A stretch of DNA of 64,000 bases from Bosea sp. 685. Its GTDB lineage: Bacteria > Pseudomonadota > Alphaproteobacteria > Rhizobiales > Beijerinckiaceae. The DNA is taken from contig NZ_CP134779.1 of the NCBI RefSeq assembly GCF_031884435.1, positions 4,526,001-4,590,000 of the forward strand, written 5' to 3'. Shown piece after piece: positions 51,077-58,519 of the stretch (its first letter is position 1; each line of letters starts with the position of its first letter). Under the pieces are notes generated by a model that was not told the origin of the DNA, did no database searches, and saw nothing but the letters and a program-made list of their open reading frames with translations. The position numbers and the translations under genes were made by a program.

Positions 51077-51859
51077 GTGGACCTCGACTTTTCAGGCTCA
51101 TACCAGAGGCTCGATCGCGCTCGTCATCATATTGATGACCTAGACCGTGCCTTTAGAGACTACACGGCCCGCGATCCCGTCGTCCGAACGGCGTGGCGAG
51201 ACATGAACGACACTCGCTACATGAAAGTTGAAACGATCCTCAGAGAGGCGCCGGTCGAAGATTTCCATGTGATCAGCGGAGACGCAGTTCACAACATCAG
51301 GGTGTCGTTAGATTTGCTCGCCAATTCGCTCTTTCGAAGGGCCGGCGGTCAAATCCGGAAGCCAGATGGCAAGTACGAACAGCTGGCCTTTCCGTTTTCA
51401 AAAAGCCAGGACACGCTCGGCGAGCAAATCAAGAAGTCAAAATTTCACAAGGCCGGACCAGCGGCGGTGCAGCTCTTGAAGCAGCTCGCGCCATATCCCG
51501 GCGGGAATGAGCGCCTCGCTTGGCTGCATGAACTGGATATCGTGCACAAGCATCGTATGCTCGCTCCCGTGTTGGCTCACTTAAAGGCCCCCACCGGAGC
51601 TATCGCGCTACCTCTATCGCGAGACACCAGGCCCAGTTCGCTCATGAGTGGGACATACTTGATCAGTCGCGAGATCCCCGGCTCAGACGCCACCGGAGAT
51701 AATTTGCCGGTTTCGATCGGCTTCATGTTCCCACCCATGGGGCCATTCGATAGTCAGCCCGTGATCGCCGCGCTGAGAGATCTCCATAGTTATGTGCTCG
51801 GTGTAGTCCAACAATTTGCCGAGCTACCCAACGACGGGACTGTGCCAAGCGTGGGCTGA
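51077..51859 (+). CDS. Right-end accessory protein of unknown function
   Basis: A 260-residue protein from GTG 51077, 12 bases after dam. FHVISGDAVHNIRVSLDLLANSLFRRAGG (about 63-91) is a pattern I recognise from uncharacterised bacterial proteins, with His-Asn-x-Arg in a helix, perhaps HEPN-related, but without a clean R-x4-H. HELDIVHKHRMLAP (about 150) is a second His-rich helix. GC is below the structural genes. It belongs to the variable block between dam and the phage end. Confidence 0.65.
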   Translation: MDLDFSGSYQRLDRARHHIDDLDRAFRDYTARDPVVRTAWRDMNDTRYMKVETILREAPVEDFHVISGDAVHNIRVSLDLLANSLFRRAGGQIRKPDGKYEQLAFPFSKSQDTLGEQIKKSKFHKAGPAAVQLLKQLAPYPGGNERLAWLHELDIVHKHRMLAPVLAHLKAPTGAIALPLSRDTRPSSLMSGTYLISREIPGSDATGDNLPVSIGFMFPPMGPFDSQPVIAALRDLHSYVLGVVQQFAELPNDGTVPSVG

Positions 51860-51890
51860 CTGTCATTTCGAACGACATTAGCGGAGGGCA

Positions 51891-52124
51891 ATGATGCGTG
51901 TGAACGGAAACCCGAGAAGGAAACACAGCGTCACCCGCATCAGCGGCGGCACGCGCATCGAGATCGAACAACCCGGCGACCCCGGTCTTTGGCGTGTCGA
52001 TCTGACCGTCAAGCGGATAGGTGATGCCGTTGATCTGCGGATTTTCGACAGTCTCGTCGTCGAACTCACACCGCAAGAGGCGCGCGATCTCGCCCAGGCG
52101 CTCGGTCAGGTCGCGGACGGCTAG
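51891..52124 (+). CDS. Small right-end accessory protein
   Basis: Seventy-seven residues from ATG 51891 with GGAGGG directly upstream (ATG 51894 also possible). It is basic at the N-terminus (NGNPRRKHSVTRISGGTRIEIEQPGD), then strand-rich, ending ELTPQEARDLAQALGQVADG. No family is recognised. It lies 31 bases after the preceding gene and 29 before the SRAP gene. Confidence 0.6.
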   Translation: MMRVNGNPRRKHSVTRISGGTRIEIEQPGDPGLWRVDLTVKRIGDAVDLRIFDSLVVELTPQEARDLAQALGQVADG

Positions 52125-52153
52125 GTACGAGACCAACAGTAGGGAGCGGGATC

Positions 52154-52840
52154 ATGTGCGGGCGGTTTTCGCAGCACTACACCTGGGAGCAAGTCCACGC
52201 CTTCAGCCAGCCGCTGGCGAATGCTTTGCCTCCAGCGCAGGGCAACCTGCCGCCGCGCTATAACATCGCCCCGACGACCCACGTGCACATGATCGTGCCG
52301 ACCGAGGGCGGCCGGGAGTTGCGCAGCGCCCGCTGGTGGCTGATTCCGTCCTGGTGGAAGAAGGGCATCAAAGAGGTGCCCTCGACCTTCAATGCCCGCG
52401 TCGAGACGGTCGATACGAGCCCGATGTTTCGCGACGCCTTCAAGCGCAAGCGCTGCATCGTGCCAGCCTCGGGCTTCTTCGAGTGGACCGGCCCCAAGAC
52501 CGATCGCACACCTCACTACTTCTCGGCCGCAGATAGCGGCCTGCTAGGCATCGCGGGTCTATGGGAGAGCTGGAAAAGCCCCGAGGGCGAGGAGGTCACC
52601 AGTTGCACCATGGTGGTGCGTGACGCCGACGAATGGACCGCGCGTTATCACGACCGCATGCCGTCATTCCTACAGCCCGGCGATTTCGACGCCTGGCTCT
52701 CCGGCTCCGCCGGGAAGGAACTGCTGCGAAAGACGCCGCCGACGCTCCAGGAGTGGGTTGTCGACAAGCGGGTCAACAAGACGGGCCAGGGCGATGACGA
52801 CCCGGCGACGATCGCGCCTTTGAACGAGACCGTGCTTTAG
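52154..52840 (+). CDS. SRAP (HMCES/YedK) family protein, prophage copy
   Basis: A 228-residue SOS-response-associated protein that crosslinks to abasic sites in single-stranded DNA through its N-terminal cysteine. Cys2 (after Met removal), Asn80 (FNARVE), Glu110 (GFFEW) and His166 (HDRMP) are all present. One oddity: the usual RWGLIP reads RWWLIP, with Trp62 for Gly. ATG 52154 must be the start because Cys2 is catalytic. A close homologue lies in the adjacent remnant (54710-55405). Confidence 0.92.
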   Translation: MCGRFSQHYTWEQVHAFSQPLANALPPAQGNLPPRYNIAPTTHVHMIVPTEGGRELRSARWWLIPSWWKKGIKEVPSTFNARVETVDTSPMFRDAFKRKRCIVPASGFFEWTGPKTDRTPHYFSAADSGLLGIAGLWESWKSPEGEEVTSCTMVVRDADEWTARYHDRMPSFLQPGDFDAWLSGSAGKELLRKTPPTLQEWVVDKRVNKTGQGDDDPATIAPLNETVL

Positions 52841-52912
52841 AGACGTTGAAGCAAAACTTCAGGCTGCATTAAAGCCGCGTACCGCTCGTTCGAACTCGTC
52901 GGAGGACTTTCT

Positions 52913-53566
52913 GTGAACAATGCCGAGGCACCAAAGCTTCACCGAGGCGCAGATTCGGCAGAGGAGATTTATCTTGCGGTGGGCATCGCCCTCTCCTGGT
53001 GGGAGGGGTCCGAGGACACACTAATGGGTCTCTTCAAACTGCTCGTGCAGAATGACGAGCCGGTGGCTATTGACGCCTACATCAAGTCGAATCGGGCTGG
53101 TCGAGGCGCCATGCTGCGAAATGCGCTCGTACGGTACGAGCGACGCCTGGAAACGGCGAGCGCCGAGAAAATTCTGAAGGCAATGAAAGCCCTCGACAAG
53201 CTGGCGCCGACTCGAAACGAGATCGCGCACGGTCACTGCTCTCGATTTAAGCAGACTGTGAACGGCACGGTGGTGATGGAGGGGCACTACCTTCTGCCCT
53301 CGTTTAACGAGGCGGGATGGCATGAGCGTTCTCTAAGATACACCCACACGGTGGAGTCCATCACCGCCTTCCGGGCGGACGTTGGAGAGCAACATGCGAT
53401 CCTTCTCAATGCGAACATGGCAATTATCCAAGCCCGCCAAACGGCTCACTTAGGTCGAAACGTCGAGACGCAGTTGGTGTTGAGCATCGTCGATGGTGTT
53501 CGCACGGGCCGCATACCCGAGACAGACGTTCTTGCGCACTTGCAGCGGGTTCAGCCCGGTCAGTAG
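52913..53566 (+). CDS. Right-end accessory protein with HEPN-like R-x4-H motif
   Basis: A 217-residue protein from GTG 52913, with GGAGGAC upstream. LAVGIALSWWEGSEDTLMGLFKLL (about 21-44) is a helix like that in the antisense early protein, and LAPTRNEIAHGHCSRF places Arg101 and His106 in R-x4-H spacing. It is the last gene before the phage terminus, ending 18 bases before the terminal repeat. A toxin or defence role is inference from motif and place. Confidence 0.72.
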   Translation: MNNAEAPKLHRGADSAEEIYLAVGIALSWWEGSEDTLMGLFKLLVQNDEPVAIDAYIKSNRAGRGAMLRNALVRYERRLETASAEKILKAMKALDKLAPTRNEIAHGHCSRFKQTVNGTVVMEGHYLLPSFNEAGWHERSLRYTHTVESITAFRADVGEQHAILLNANMAIIQARQTAHLGRNVETQLVLSIVDGVRTGRIPETDVLAHLQRVQPGQ

Positions 53567-53584
53567 ACCGTCGCGCTAAGAATC

Positions 53585-53637
53585 AATCTGTTGCCATTTG
53601 ATCCTTCGTCCATTGCCATTTGAAACTTCGCGCTACA
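53585..53637 (+). other. Right attachment end, two direct transposase-site repeats
   Basis: Two adjacent 22-base units, TGTTGCCATTTGATCCTTCG and CATTGCCATTTGAAACTTCG with their last bases, end in GCTACA. The final CA and the repeat TTGCCATTTGA match the left end. The 53-base segment recurs inverted at 53670-53722 with two differences. Confidence 0.85.
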
Positions 53638-53642
53638 GCTGC
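53638..53642. repeat. Target-site duplication, right copy
   Basis: GCTGC directly after the terminal CA, identical to 11930-11934. Confidence 0.85.
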
Positions 53643-53669
53643 TCGTCCGGAATAACGGTCCGCTCCAAG

Positions 53670-53722
53670 TGTAGCGCAAAGTTTCAAATGGCAATGAACG
53701 AAGGATCAAATGGCAACAGATT
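53670..53722 (-). repeat. Inverted copy of the prophage right terminus
   Basis: Matches the complement of 53585-53637 at 51 of 53 positions. With the first copy it makes a 138-base palindrome with a 32-base centre. It overlaps the protease stop codon by two bases. Confidence 0.88.
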
Positions 53723-54623
53723 AGAGATTGAGCAGTTCGCTCACCTTTGATCCGGGCACTCCTGCGGACACGATGTCGTGGAGCACGTCGCGGCGCCAAA
53801 CTATTCCTATCTCGGAGATGGCGACTTCGGCCTCGGCCCTCAGGCTGGCTGAGTCCAGTGTTTCGCCGCCGATCTCCTCCTTTGGTAGTCGACCAGAATA
53901 GATCCCCGCAAAAACCTGTGCGGTCCCTTGACCACCTTCCCCGTCGGGCCCAATGGGCCCTTGCGCGAAGGCCGAAGCAATCACAGGCGCGCCCGACATT
54001 CCGCGCGCAGTTCGGCAATCAATCAAAAAGCGCGGGAGATCGAACTGTGGGAGTCCGGGTTCCGTAGCGATTGAGCCCCTCTTATATATTGGGAGCGCGG
54101 CTGTTCCGCCGGTCAGCCCCCAAGGATAGCCAAGCAGGAAAACGTCGTTGGTCACTCGGGGAACAAAGCCGGGTGTGAGGTCGAATACACCCTTATCACC
54201 GACGCACGCAAAAGCCGGTCTAGCGTCTCCAGGTGACCATTCCACTCTGAGCGCTACGACATCGGCTCGATGCCGCCATTTGGGATGCTCAAGCCAGCTA
54301 GGACTTTCGCCATCGGGGTCATTAAGCGGAAACTCGAACTGCATGATCTGCTTCGAGTTGATTGTGTCCGGCCCCAACTGAATGTGCATTCTCGCAACCA
54401 GCTTGGTGGGTACACCGGCAGAGAGACTCATGGAGGGTGCCAGTCGCGATCGGCCCGTGACGATATGCCAGTTGGTCACGAGATATAGGGGGGCGTCAGC
54501 GGCAGCTCGGAACCAGAATGCGGTGCCCGTCTCGATCACTCGCCCCGTCTCGCAGCGGGCCTCTACACGCACCGCAATCAGCGAGGTATTCTCAAACATC
54601 ATCGGAAAGAGCACTGGCGTCAT
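53721..54623 (-). CDS. Trypsin-like serine peptidase, remnant right-end cargo
   Basis: A 300-residue chymotrypsin-fold protein without a signal peptide. The triad is His53 (NWHIVTG), Asp121 (RADVVALR) and Ser210 (RGMSGAPV). Cytoplasmic trypsin-like proteins of this sort are seen in accessory islands and some phage-defence systems. The gene ends on the remnant's terminus and has lower GC than the chromosome. It appears intact. The substrate is unknown. Confidence 0.82.
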   Translation of the reverse strand: MTPVLFPMMFENTSLIAVRVEARCETGRVIETGTAFWFRAAADAPLYLVTNWHIVTGRSRLAPSMSLSAGVPTKLVARMHIQLGPDTINSKQIMQFEFPLNDPDGESPSWLEHPKWRHRADVVALRVEWSPGDARPAFACVGDKGVFDLTPGFVPRVTNDVFLLGYPWGLTGGTAALPIYKRGSIATEPGLPQFDLPRFLIDCRTARGMSGAPVIASAFAQGPIGPDGEGGQGTAQVFAGIYSGRLPKEEIGGETLDSASLRAEAEVAISEIGIVWRRDVLHDIVSAGVPGSKVSELLNL

Positions 54624-54709
54624 TTGTCGGTCCTATCCACGGGGGCTTCTGCACCCCGTTCGTCATCCGCCAGTATTAGTACGGGCTGCATCGGGGAGGT
54701 TCGTACCCT

Positions 54710-55405
54710 TCAGAGTGGGGTGTCGGGGCGCGGTAAGTCCGGCGCGATGGTAGTCGGATCATTGTCTCCCGCCCCCGTTTTATTCACCTTCTTGCCGACG
54801 ACCCACTCCTGAAGCTTCGGCGGCGTCTTGCGCAGCAGCTCCTTGCCTGCGGAGCCGGAAAGCCAGGTGTCGAAGTCGTCGGGCTGAAGGAATGACGGCA
54901 TGCGGTCGTGATAGCGCGCGGTCCACTCGTCGGCGTCGCGCACAACCATCGTGCAGCTGGTGACATCCTCGCCCGCGGGGCTCTTCCATCTCTCCCATAA
55001 ACCCGCAATGGCCAGCAGGTCGCCATCGGCGGCGGAGAAGTAGTGCGGCGTGCGATCGGTTTTGGGGCCTGTCCATTCGAAGAAGCCCGAGGCGGGGATG
55101 ACGCAGCGCCGGCTCTTATATGCGCTTTTGAAGCTGCTCTTCTGGTCAAAATCCTCGACACGCGCATTGAACGTGGCGAATTTGAACTCCTTGGGGCTGG
55201 CCCCTTTGAACCAAAAGGGAATTAAACCCCAGCGAGCACTACGCAGCTCGCGGCCACCCTCGGCTGGGACGATCATGTGGATGTTGGTCGTCGGCGCGAT
55301 ATTGTAGTGCGGCTGGAGATTGCCCTGGCCGGTGGCCAGCGTCAGTGGTTGGCTGAAGGCCTGGATTTGTTCCCAGGTGTAGTGCTGCGAAAACCGCCCG
55401 CACAT
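54710..55405 (-). CDS. SRAP (HMCES/YedK) family protein, remnant copy
   Basis: A 231-residue protein from ATG 55405, the only start that gives the catalytic Cys2. It keeps FNARVE, GFFEW and HDRMP, and has the normal RWGLIP where the other copy has RWWLIP. The middle and C-terminal halves are nearly identical to 52154-52840; the region around residues 68-95 differs most. The open frame extends 26 codons upstream, which I do not count as gene. Confidence 0.92.
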   Translation of the reverse strand: MCGRFSQHYTWEQIQAFSQPLTLATGQGNLQPHYNIAPTTNIHMIVPAEGGRELRSARWGLIPFWFKGASPKEFKFATFNARVEDFDQKSSFKSAYKSRRCVIPASGFFEWTGPKTDRTPHYFSAADGDLLAIAGLWERWKSPAGEDVTSCTMVVRDADEWTARYHDRMPSFLQPDDFDTWLSGSAGKELLRKTPPKLQEWVVGKKVNKTGAGDNDPTTIAPDLPRPDTPL

Positions 55406-55413
55406 GTCGCTTC

Positions 55414-56049
55414 CTACCCGTTGACTGGCTTCACAACACCGGATCGTACGGCCTCGCGGCCTTTTTCCGCATCCGCAAGCCACTTCTCGCGTAAGGCAAC
55501 CAGACGCATGTCATTCTTGGATTTCTGCTTCTTTAGCGCGTCAGCTACCTCCGTAAGCATCTCGTTTGGAGCCAAGCGGTAACGCGTTCTAAAGCGGACT
55601 GCGAGATCCCAGGCCGCAACGCCCAAATTCACGGCTTCAAGGTGCGTCACCCAATAGTCATTGCTCGCCCAATCGGCCCTAACGGCCTCGCTCTGGGCGG
55701 CTTCGATCCGGGTTGGAAAGCCGAGCACTTCAGTGGCCAACGCGCTGTCGCAGGATCGCCAGTCGATATTGGATGGGAATTCAGCGAGCTTTGGCAAATC
55801 CCCTGCGGCAGAAATGCCTTGGATGTCGTGGGCCACGTCGCGGTTGCGGATATGAGTATCGCACGCCGAGACGTAGGCCTCCAAAATGACGGAAACTCGG
55901 ATCGCAACGTAAGTCGCATCAAATTTTCTTTTCCGATTTTCAGTGAAGGAGTCGACGCCCCACTTGATGGTTTGGTTGGCGACGGCTGCAACGACACCGC
56001 CAAAACCCGCGAGTTGCAGAATGCTTACCAGCGACAGGTCGTCCGCCAT
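55414..56049 (-). CDS. Membrane-anchored hypothetical protein, remnant right-end cargo
   Basis: A 211-residue protein. SLVSILQLAGFGGVVAAVANQTIKW (about 5-29) is a likely single membrane anchor; the rest is a helical soluble domain with ACDTHIRNRDVAHDI (about 61-75) and a lysine-rich end. I recognise no family. It lies between the Dam stub and the SRAP gene, the slot that in the main prophage holds 51077-52124. Confidence 0.65.
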   Translation of the reverse strand: MADDLSLVSILQLAGFGGVVAAVANQTIKWGVDSFTENRKRKFDATYVAIRVSVILEAYVSACDTHIRNRDVAHDIQGISAAGDLPKLAEFPSNIDWRSCDSALATEVLGFPTRIEAAQSEAVRADWASNDYWVTHLEAVNLGVAAWDLAVRFRTRYRLAPNEMLTEVADALKKQKSKNDMRLVALREKWLADAEKGREAVRSGVVKPVNG

Positions 56050-56061
56050 GTTGGTCGGCCT

Positions 56062-56206
56062 TCATCGTTTTGAGGAAATCACCACTACTCGTACTCCTTT
56101 CGTGTGCCCCGCGCCGCCTGCCTGATAGCTGGGCCCGACCGTCTGGATCGTCGCCCAGGATAACAGCTCGCGCATCTCGGCTAGGTCGCTCAACCTGAGG
56201 ATGCGG
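56062..56206 (-). pseudogene. C-terminal stub of a Dam-type methylase
   Basis: Reading from about 56206 down to TGA at 56064-56062 gives RILRLSDLAEMRELLSWATI, then QTVGPSYQAGGAGHTKGVR and VVVISSKR. The main prophage's Dam ends LSLNDVPEVRELFAWATID, then TVELSYQAGGAANTKRVREVVITR. The alignment stops abruptly near 56206, which is where the remnant meets chromosomal repeats. Confidence 0.8.
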
Positions 56207-56859
56207 CGGCACCCGCTCCTCCGCAAGTCGCGGCTCGCCTTCGTCCGCCGTCATTCCGGGCAAGCGCAGCGCCGACCCGGAATCCATCGGAGGGCGTCAT
56301 TCTCGGGCTTGCTCCACGACTGTCCGATTTGCCGCAAGCGCCCGATTGAAAAGCTCCGTTCATCGCAGGCTTTCCAGCGGGCGGTGACGGAGAGGACAAG
56401 CGCGGGGAACCCCTCTCCCGGATGGGAGAGGGGCAGGGGTGAGGGTGTGCCCTTTCAGTAGAAGGCGCTGCGGCTCCGGTGCGCCTCGATAACGAGCGGC
56501 GGGCCCTCATCCTGCCCTTCTCCCATCCGGGAGAAGGGTTCCCCGCGCCCTTCATCCAGCGCTTTGCATCACCTTCGCCCGCAATAGGAACTCCACTCAT
56601 CGGCCAAGCCCAACCATGACGCACTTCCACTCCCCGAGCGGCGCGGTTCAGGCGCCCGCGCTATCCACAAGCAAGCCCGCATTCCCTCACATTCGAGCGA
56701 TCCGCTTCACGCCATTTCAACACCCATGAACGCCCGCGGCCTGCCCGGCTTGGTTAATTTTACCTTGTTTGCGCGTTTACCTTGCGTTCATCACGCCGGG
56801 CGGGCTTTCTGATCCCACAAACGGCACGGTGATGCCGCAGGGCTGGTGAGTTCGGATAG
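56207..56859. repeat. Gene-free stretch with palindromic repeats
   Basis: No convincing gene. GTCATTCCGGGCAAGCGC at about 56250 and CCCGGAATCC at 56276 are a short form of the intergenic palindrome. CCCTCTCCCGGATGGGAGAGG near 56410 and its inverted counterpart TTCTCCCATCCGGGAGAAGG near 56520 form further hairpins. The last 250 bases have TTGTTTGCGC-type AT-richer sequence ahead of the secreted-protein gene and probably hold its promoter. Confidence 0.6.
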
Positions 56860-57468
56860 ATGCGTCAGGTTTTCGTCACTTCGGCATTCAGCGCGGTTCT
56901 GCTGCTCGGCGCCCACGCCGCCCAGGCGGCCGATTGCGCCGGCTACTCCTGCCGCCCGGCGCCCTCCTGCCGCGGTTCGGCCTGCTACAACCTCGTGCAG
57001 ACGCCGCCGGTCTACGACACGGTCAGCGAGAGCTATCTCATCCGCCCGGAGCAGACCCAGTCGCGCGTCGTCCCGGCGCAATATGATTACGTCACCGAAA
57101 CAGTGATGATCGATCCGCCCCGCCAGATCCCGCATCATCGCCCGGCGCAGTATTGGAGCGTCTCCGAGAAGGTAATGATCTCGCCCGCCAGCAAGCGCTG
57201 GGAAGTGACCCGCGACGCCTATGGCAACACCACGGGCTGCTGGGTCGAGGTTCCCGCGCAGTACGGCTACCAGCAGCGCACCGTCGAGGTCGCGCCCGCC
57301 ACCATCGATTACGAGACCATCCCCGCCGTCTACACCCAGCGTCAGCGCAAGGTGATGGTGCGGCCGACGCAGGTCCTCCATGAGACGCGGCCCGCGCAAT
57401 ACGCGACCCGCCAGCGCAGCGTTATGGTGAGCCCCGGCTCACAGCGCTGGGAGCGCGCCGGCTACTGA
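56860..57468 (+). CDS. Secreted repeat protein with PAxY...VxVxP units
   Basis: A 202-residue protein with a signal peptide cleaved after AQA at about residue 23, and paired cysteines in ADCAGYSCRPAPSCRGSACYN. The rest is six imperfect units of about 20 residues with the pattern PAxY-x6-VxVxP (TPPVYDTVSESYLIRP, VPAQYDYVTETVMIDP, RPAQYWSVSEKVMISP, and so on). It is probably periplasmic or envelope-bound. Function is not known to me. A clear terminator follows. Confidence 0.8.
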   Translation: MRQVFVTSAFSAVLLLGAHAAQAADCAGYSCRPAPSCRGSACYNLVQTPPVYDTVSESYLIRPEQTQSRVVPAQYDYVTETVMIDPPRQIPHHRPAQYWSVSEKVMISPASKRWEVTRDAYGNTTGCWVEVPAQYGYQQRTVEVAPATIDYETIPAVYTQRQRKVMVRPTQVLHETRPAQYATRQRSVMVSPGSQRWERAGY

Positions 57469-57520
57469 GTTTTTTAGGTTCTAGGTAGACCTCTTCATCA
57501 CGGAAAAGACCACTTCAAAG

Positions 57521-57547
57521 CCCCGGCTCGCGCCGGGGTCTTTTTTT
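57521..57547 (+). terminator. Rho-independent terminator
   Basis: CCCCGGC-TCGC-GCCGGGG followed by TC and seven T residues, 53 bases after the secreted repeat protein gene. It is the clearest intrinsic terminator in the window. Confidence 0.9.
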
Positions 57548-57620
57548 GTGCGGATGCCCTGAGCGGGAGCGCTGCGCTGCTGCGTGGTGACCTGCTGGAG
57601 CTAGAGCAGACTGTCTTGGC

Positions 57621-57766
57621 TCGGAAACACTGCGTCATCCTGGACAAGCCGCGTCAGCGGCGCAGCTCCGGGATCCATCGTAGAGCCGATTCCTTGATTC
57701 AAGAATCTGCCCTACGATGGATCCCGGGACGACCTTCGGTCGCCCAGGATGACGTAGTGTTTCCGA
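57621..57766. repeat. Long intergenic palindrome, second type
   Basis: CGGAAACACTGCGTCATCCTGG at 57622-57643 pairs with CCAGGATGACG-T-AGTGTTTCCG at 57744-57765, one mismatch. Inside, GGGATCCATCGTAG pairs with CTACGATGGATCCC. A fragment of the first type (TTGGGTTCCGGGCTCTTC) lies at about 57838. The stretch 57469-57885 otherwise contains only the terminator. Confidence 0.85.
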
Positions 57767-57885
57767 GCATAAACGGAGTTCTTAAACGCCAGAAGGCGCC
57801 GCGGTTGCAGCGCCTTCTGGATGGTTTCAGTGGTCTTGGGTTCCGGGCTCTTCGGCTCTCGCGATGCCGGATTAACGGCGCCCGC

Positions 57886-58155
57886 TCAGCCCAGTCCGCC
57901 ATTGAGCAGGGCCAACACGCCGACACCGACCACGAAGGCCAGCATGCGCGCGGGCATGCCGATCAGGCTTCCCGGCGAGCTTCTGGTCGCAAGACCTGCG
58001 CCGAGTTCGGCGAGCCCTAGGCCCAGCAGCACCAAGACGAAAGGCGGGAGAGCCGAGGACGCCCCGACCCAGCCCGCCTTGGCAGCGAATGCGACGATGG
58101 CGCCGAGCGCCGCGCCGAGAGCGATGAAGACGAATTCGACCCGCGTGAAGCGCAT
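57886..58155 (-). CDS. Small membrane protein
   Basis: Eighty-nine residues with three hydrophobic segments (about 9-29, 36-54 and 67-88). ATG 58155 is 10 bases after the infA stop on the same strand, so it is probably cotranscribed with infA. No family is recognised. Confidence 0.65.
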   Translation of the reverse strand: MRFTRVEFVFIALGAALGAIVAFAAKAGWVGASSALPPFVLVLLGLGLAELGAGLATRSSPGSLIGMPARMLAFVVGVGVLALLNGGLG

Positions 58156-58164
58156 CGTGTCCCG

Positions 58165-58437
58165 TCAGCGCCGACGGAAGTTCTGATTGCGCGGCGGACC
58201 GCCCGGACCGGGGCCGGCCGTCTTCTGGCGGAAGTTGATGCGGCCGCGATCGAGATCGTAAGGCGACATCTCGACCACAACGCGGTCGCCCGCGATGGTG
58301 CGGATGCGGTTCTTCTTCATCTTGCCGGCCGCATAGGCCAGGATCACGTGGTCGTTGTCGAGCTTCACCCGATAATTTCCGTCGGGCAGCACTTCGACCA
58401 CCGTTCCGTCGAATTCGAGCAGTTCTTCTTTAGCCAT
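58165..58437 (-). CDS. infA: Translation initiation factor IF-1
   Basis: A 90-residue IF-1: [67 protein letters not shown] is the S1-like OB-fold that binds the 30S A site. It is about 18 residues longer than E. coli IF-1 because of a Gly/Pro/Arg-rich tail ([19 protein letters not shown]), a form seen in some Alphaproteobacteria next to rhlE. Translation of the tail is ordinary; its role is unknown. Confidence 0.95.
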   Translation of the reverse strand: MAKEELLEFDGTVVEVLPDGNYRVKLDNDHVILAYAAGKMKKNRIRTIAGDRVVVEMSPYDLDRGRINFRQKTAGPGPGGPPRNQNFRRR

Positions 58438-58519
58438 TCTGTCGTCCTTCGTGTGCCCGTAGGCGCGGGGTCACGGGCGGCCCGTCAGGCCGCCCCACCC
58501 TGCTCTGGCCTGCTGCGCG

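Larger units (their letters stand above)
11935..53637 (+). mobile_element. Mu-like transposable prophage, apparently complete, 41.7 kb
   Basis: Bounded by TG at 11935 and CA at 53637, with related transposase-site repeats inside both ends and a GCTGC duplication outside. It encodes a repressor, Ner, MuA, MuB, GemA, Mor, lysis genes, Mu-type terminase, portal, head proteins and a contractile tail (sheath, tube, frameshifted chaperone, tape measure, gpN, gpP, gp45-48), fibres and a right-end DNA methylase. Every expected module is present and open, so it could be functional. Accessory genes occur at both ends and at two internal sites. Confidence 0.93.
53670..56206 (-). mobile_element. Right-end remnant of a second Mu-like prophage, inverted
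   Basis: Begins at 53670 with TGTAGCGC, the complement of a Mu-like right terminus, 32 bases from the end of the first prophage. Reading leftward from 56206 the order is Dam stub, unknown protein, SRAP protein, protease, terminus. The main prophage reads Dam, unknown, small gene, SRAP, unknown, terminus. The rest of the second phage is gone; the break is in the Dam gene. The 5 bases outside its end are CCAAG; no matching copy was identified at the far side. Confidence 0.82.

Noticed and set aside
51077..51859. Calling this protein HEPN as well
   Set aside because: It has HNIR and HKHR helices but no clear R-x4-6-H pair, so the motif evidence used for the other three does not hold.
11935..53637. 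A site-specific (tRNA-type) attachment site or integrase
   Set aside because: No tRNA, no tyrosine or serine integrase gene and no long core repeat were seen; the 5-bp duplication fits transposition.
53585..53722. The long palindrome as a terminator or as inverted repeats of an insertion sequence
   Set aside because: Only 32 bases lie between the arms, no transposase fits there, and the CA end plus the GCTGC duplication identify the left arm as the prophage terminus.
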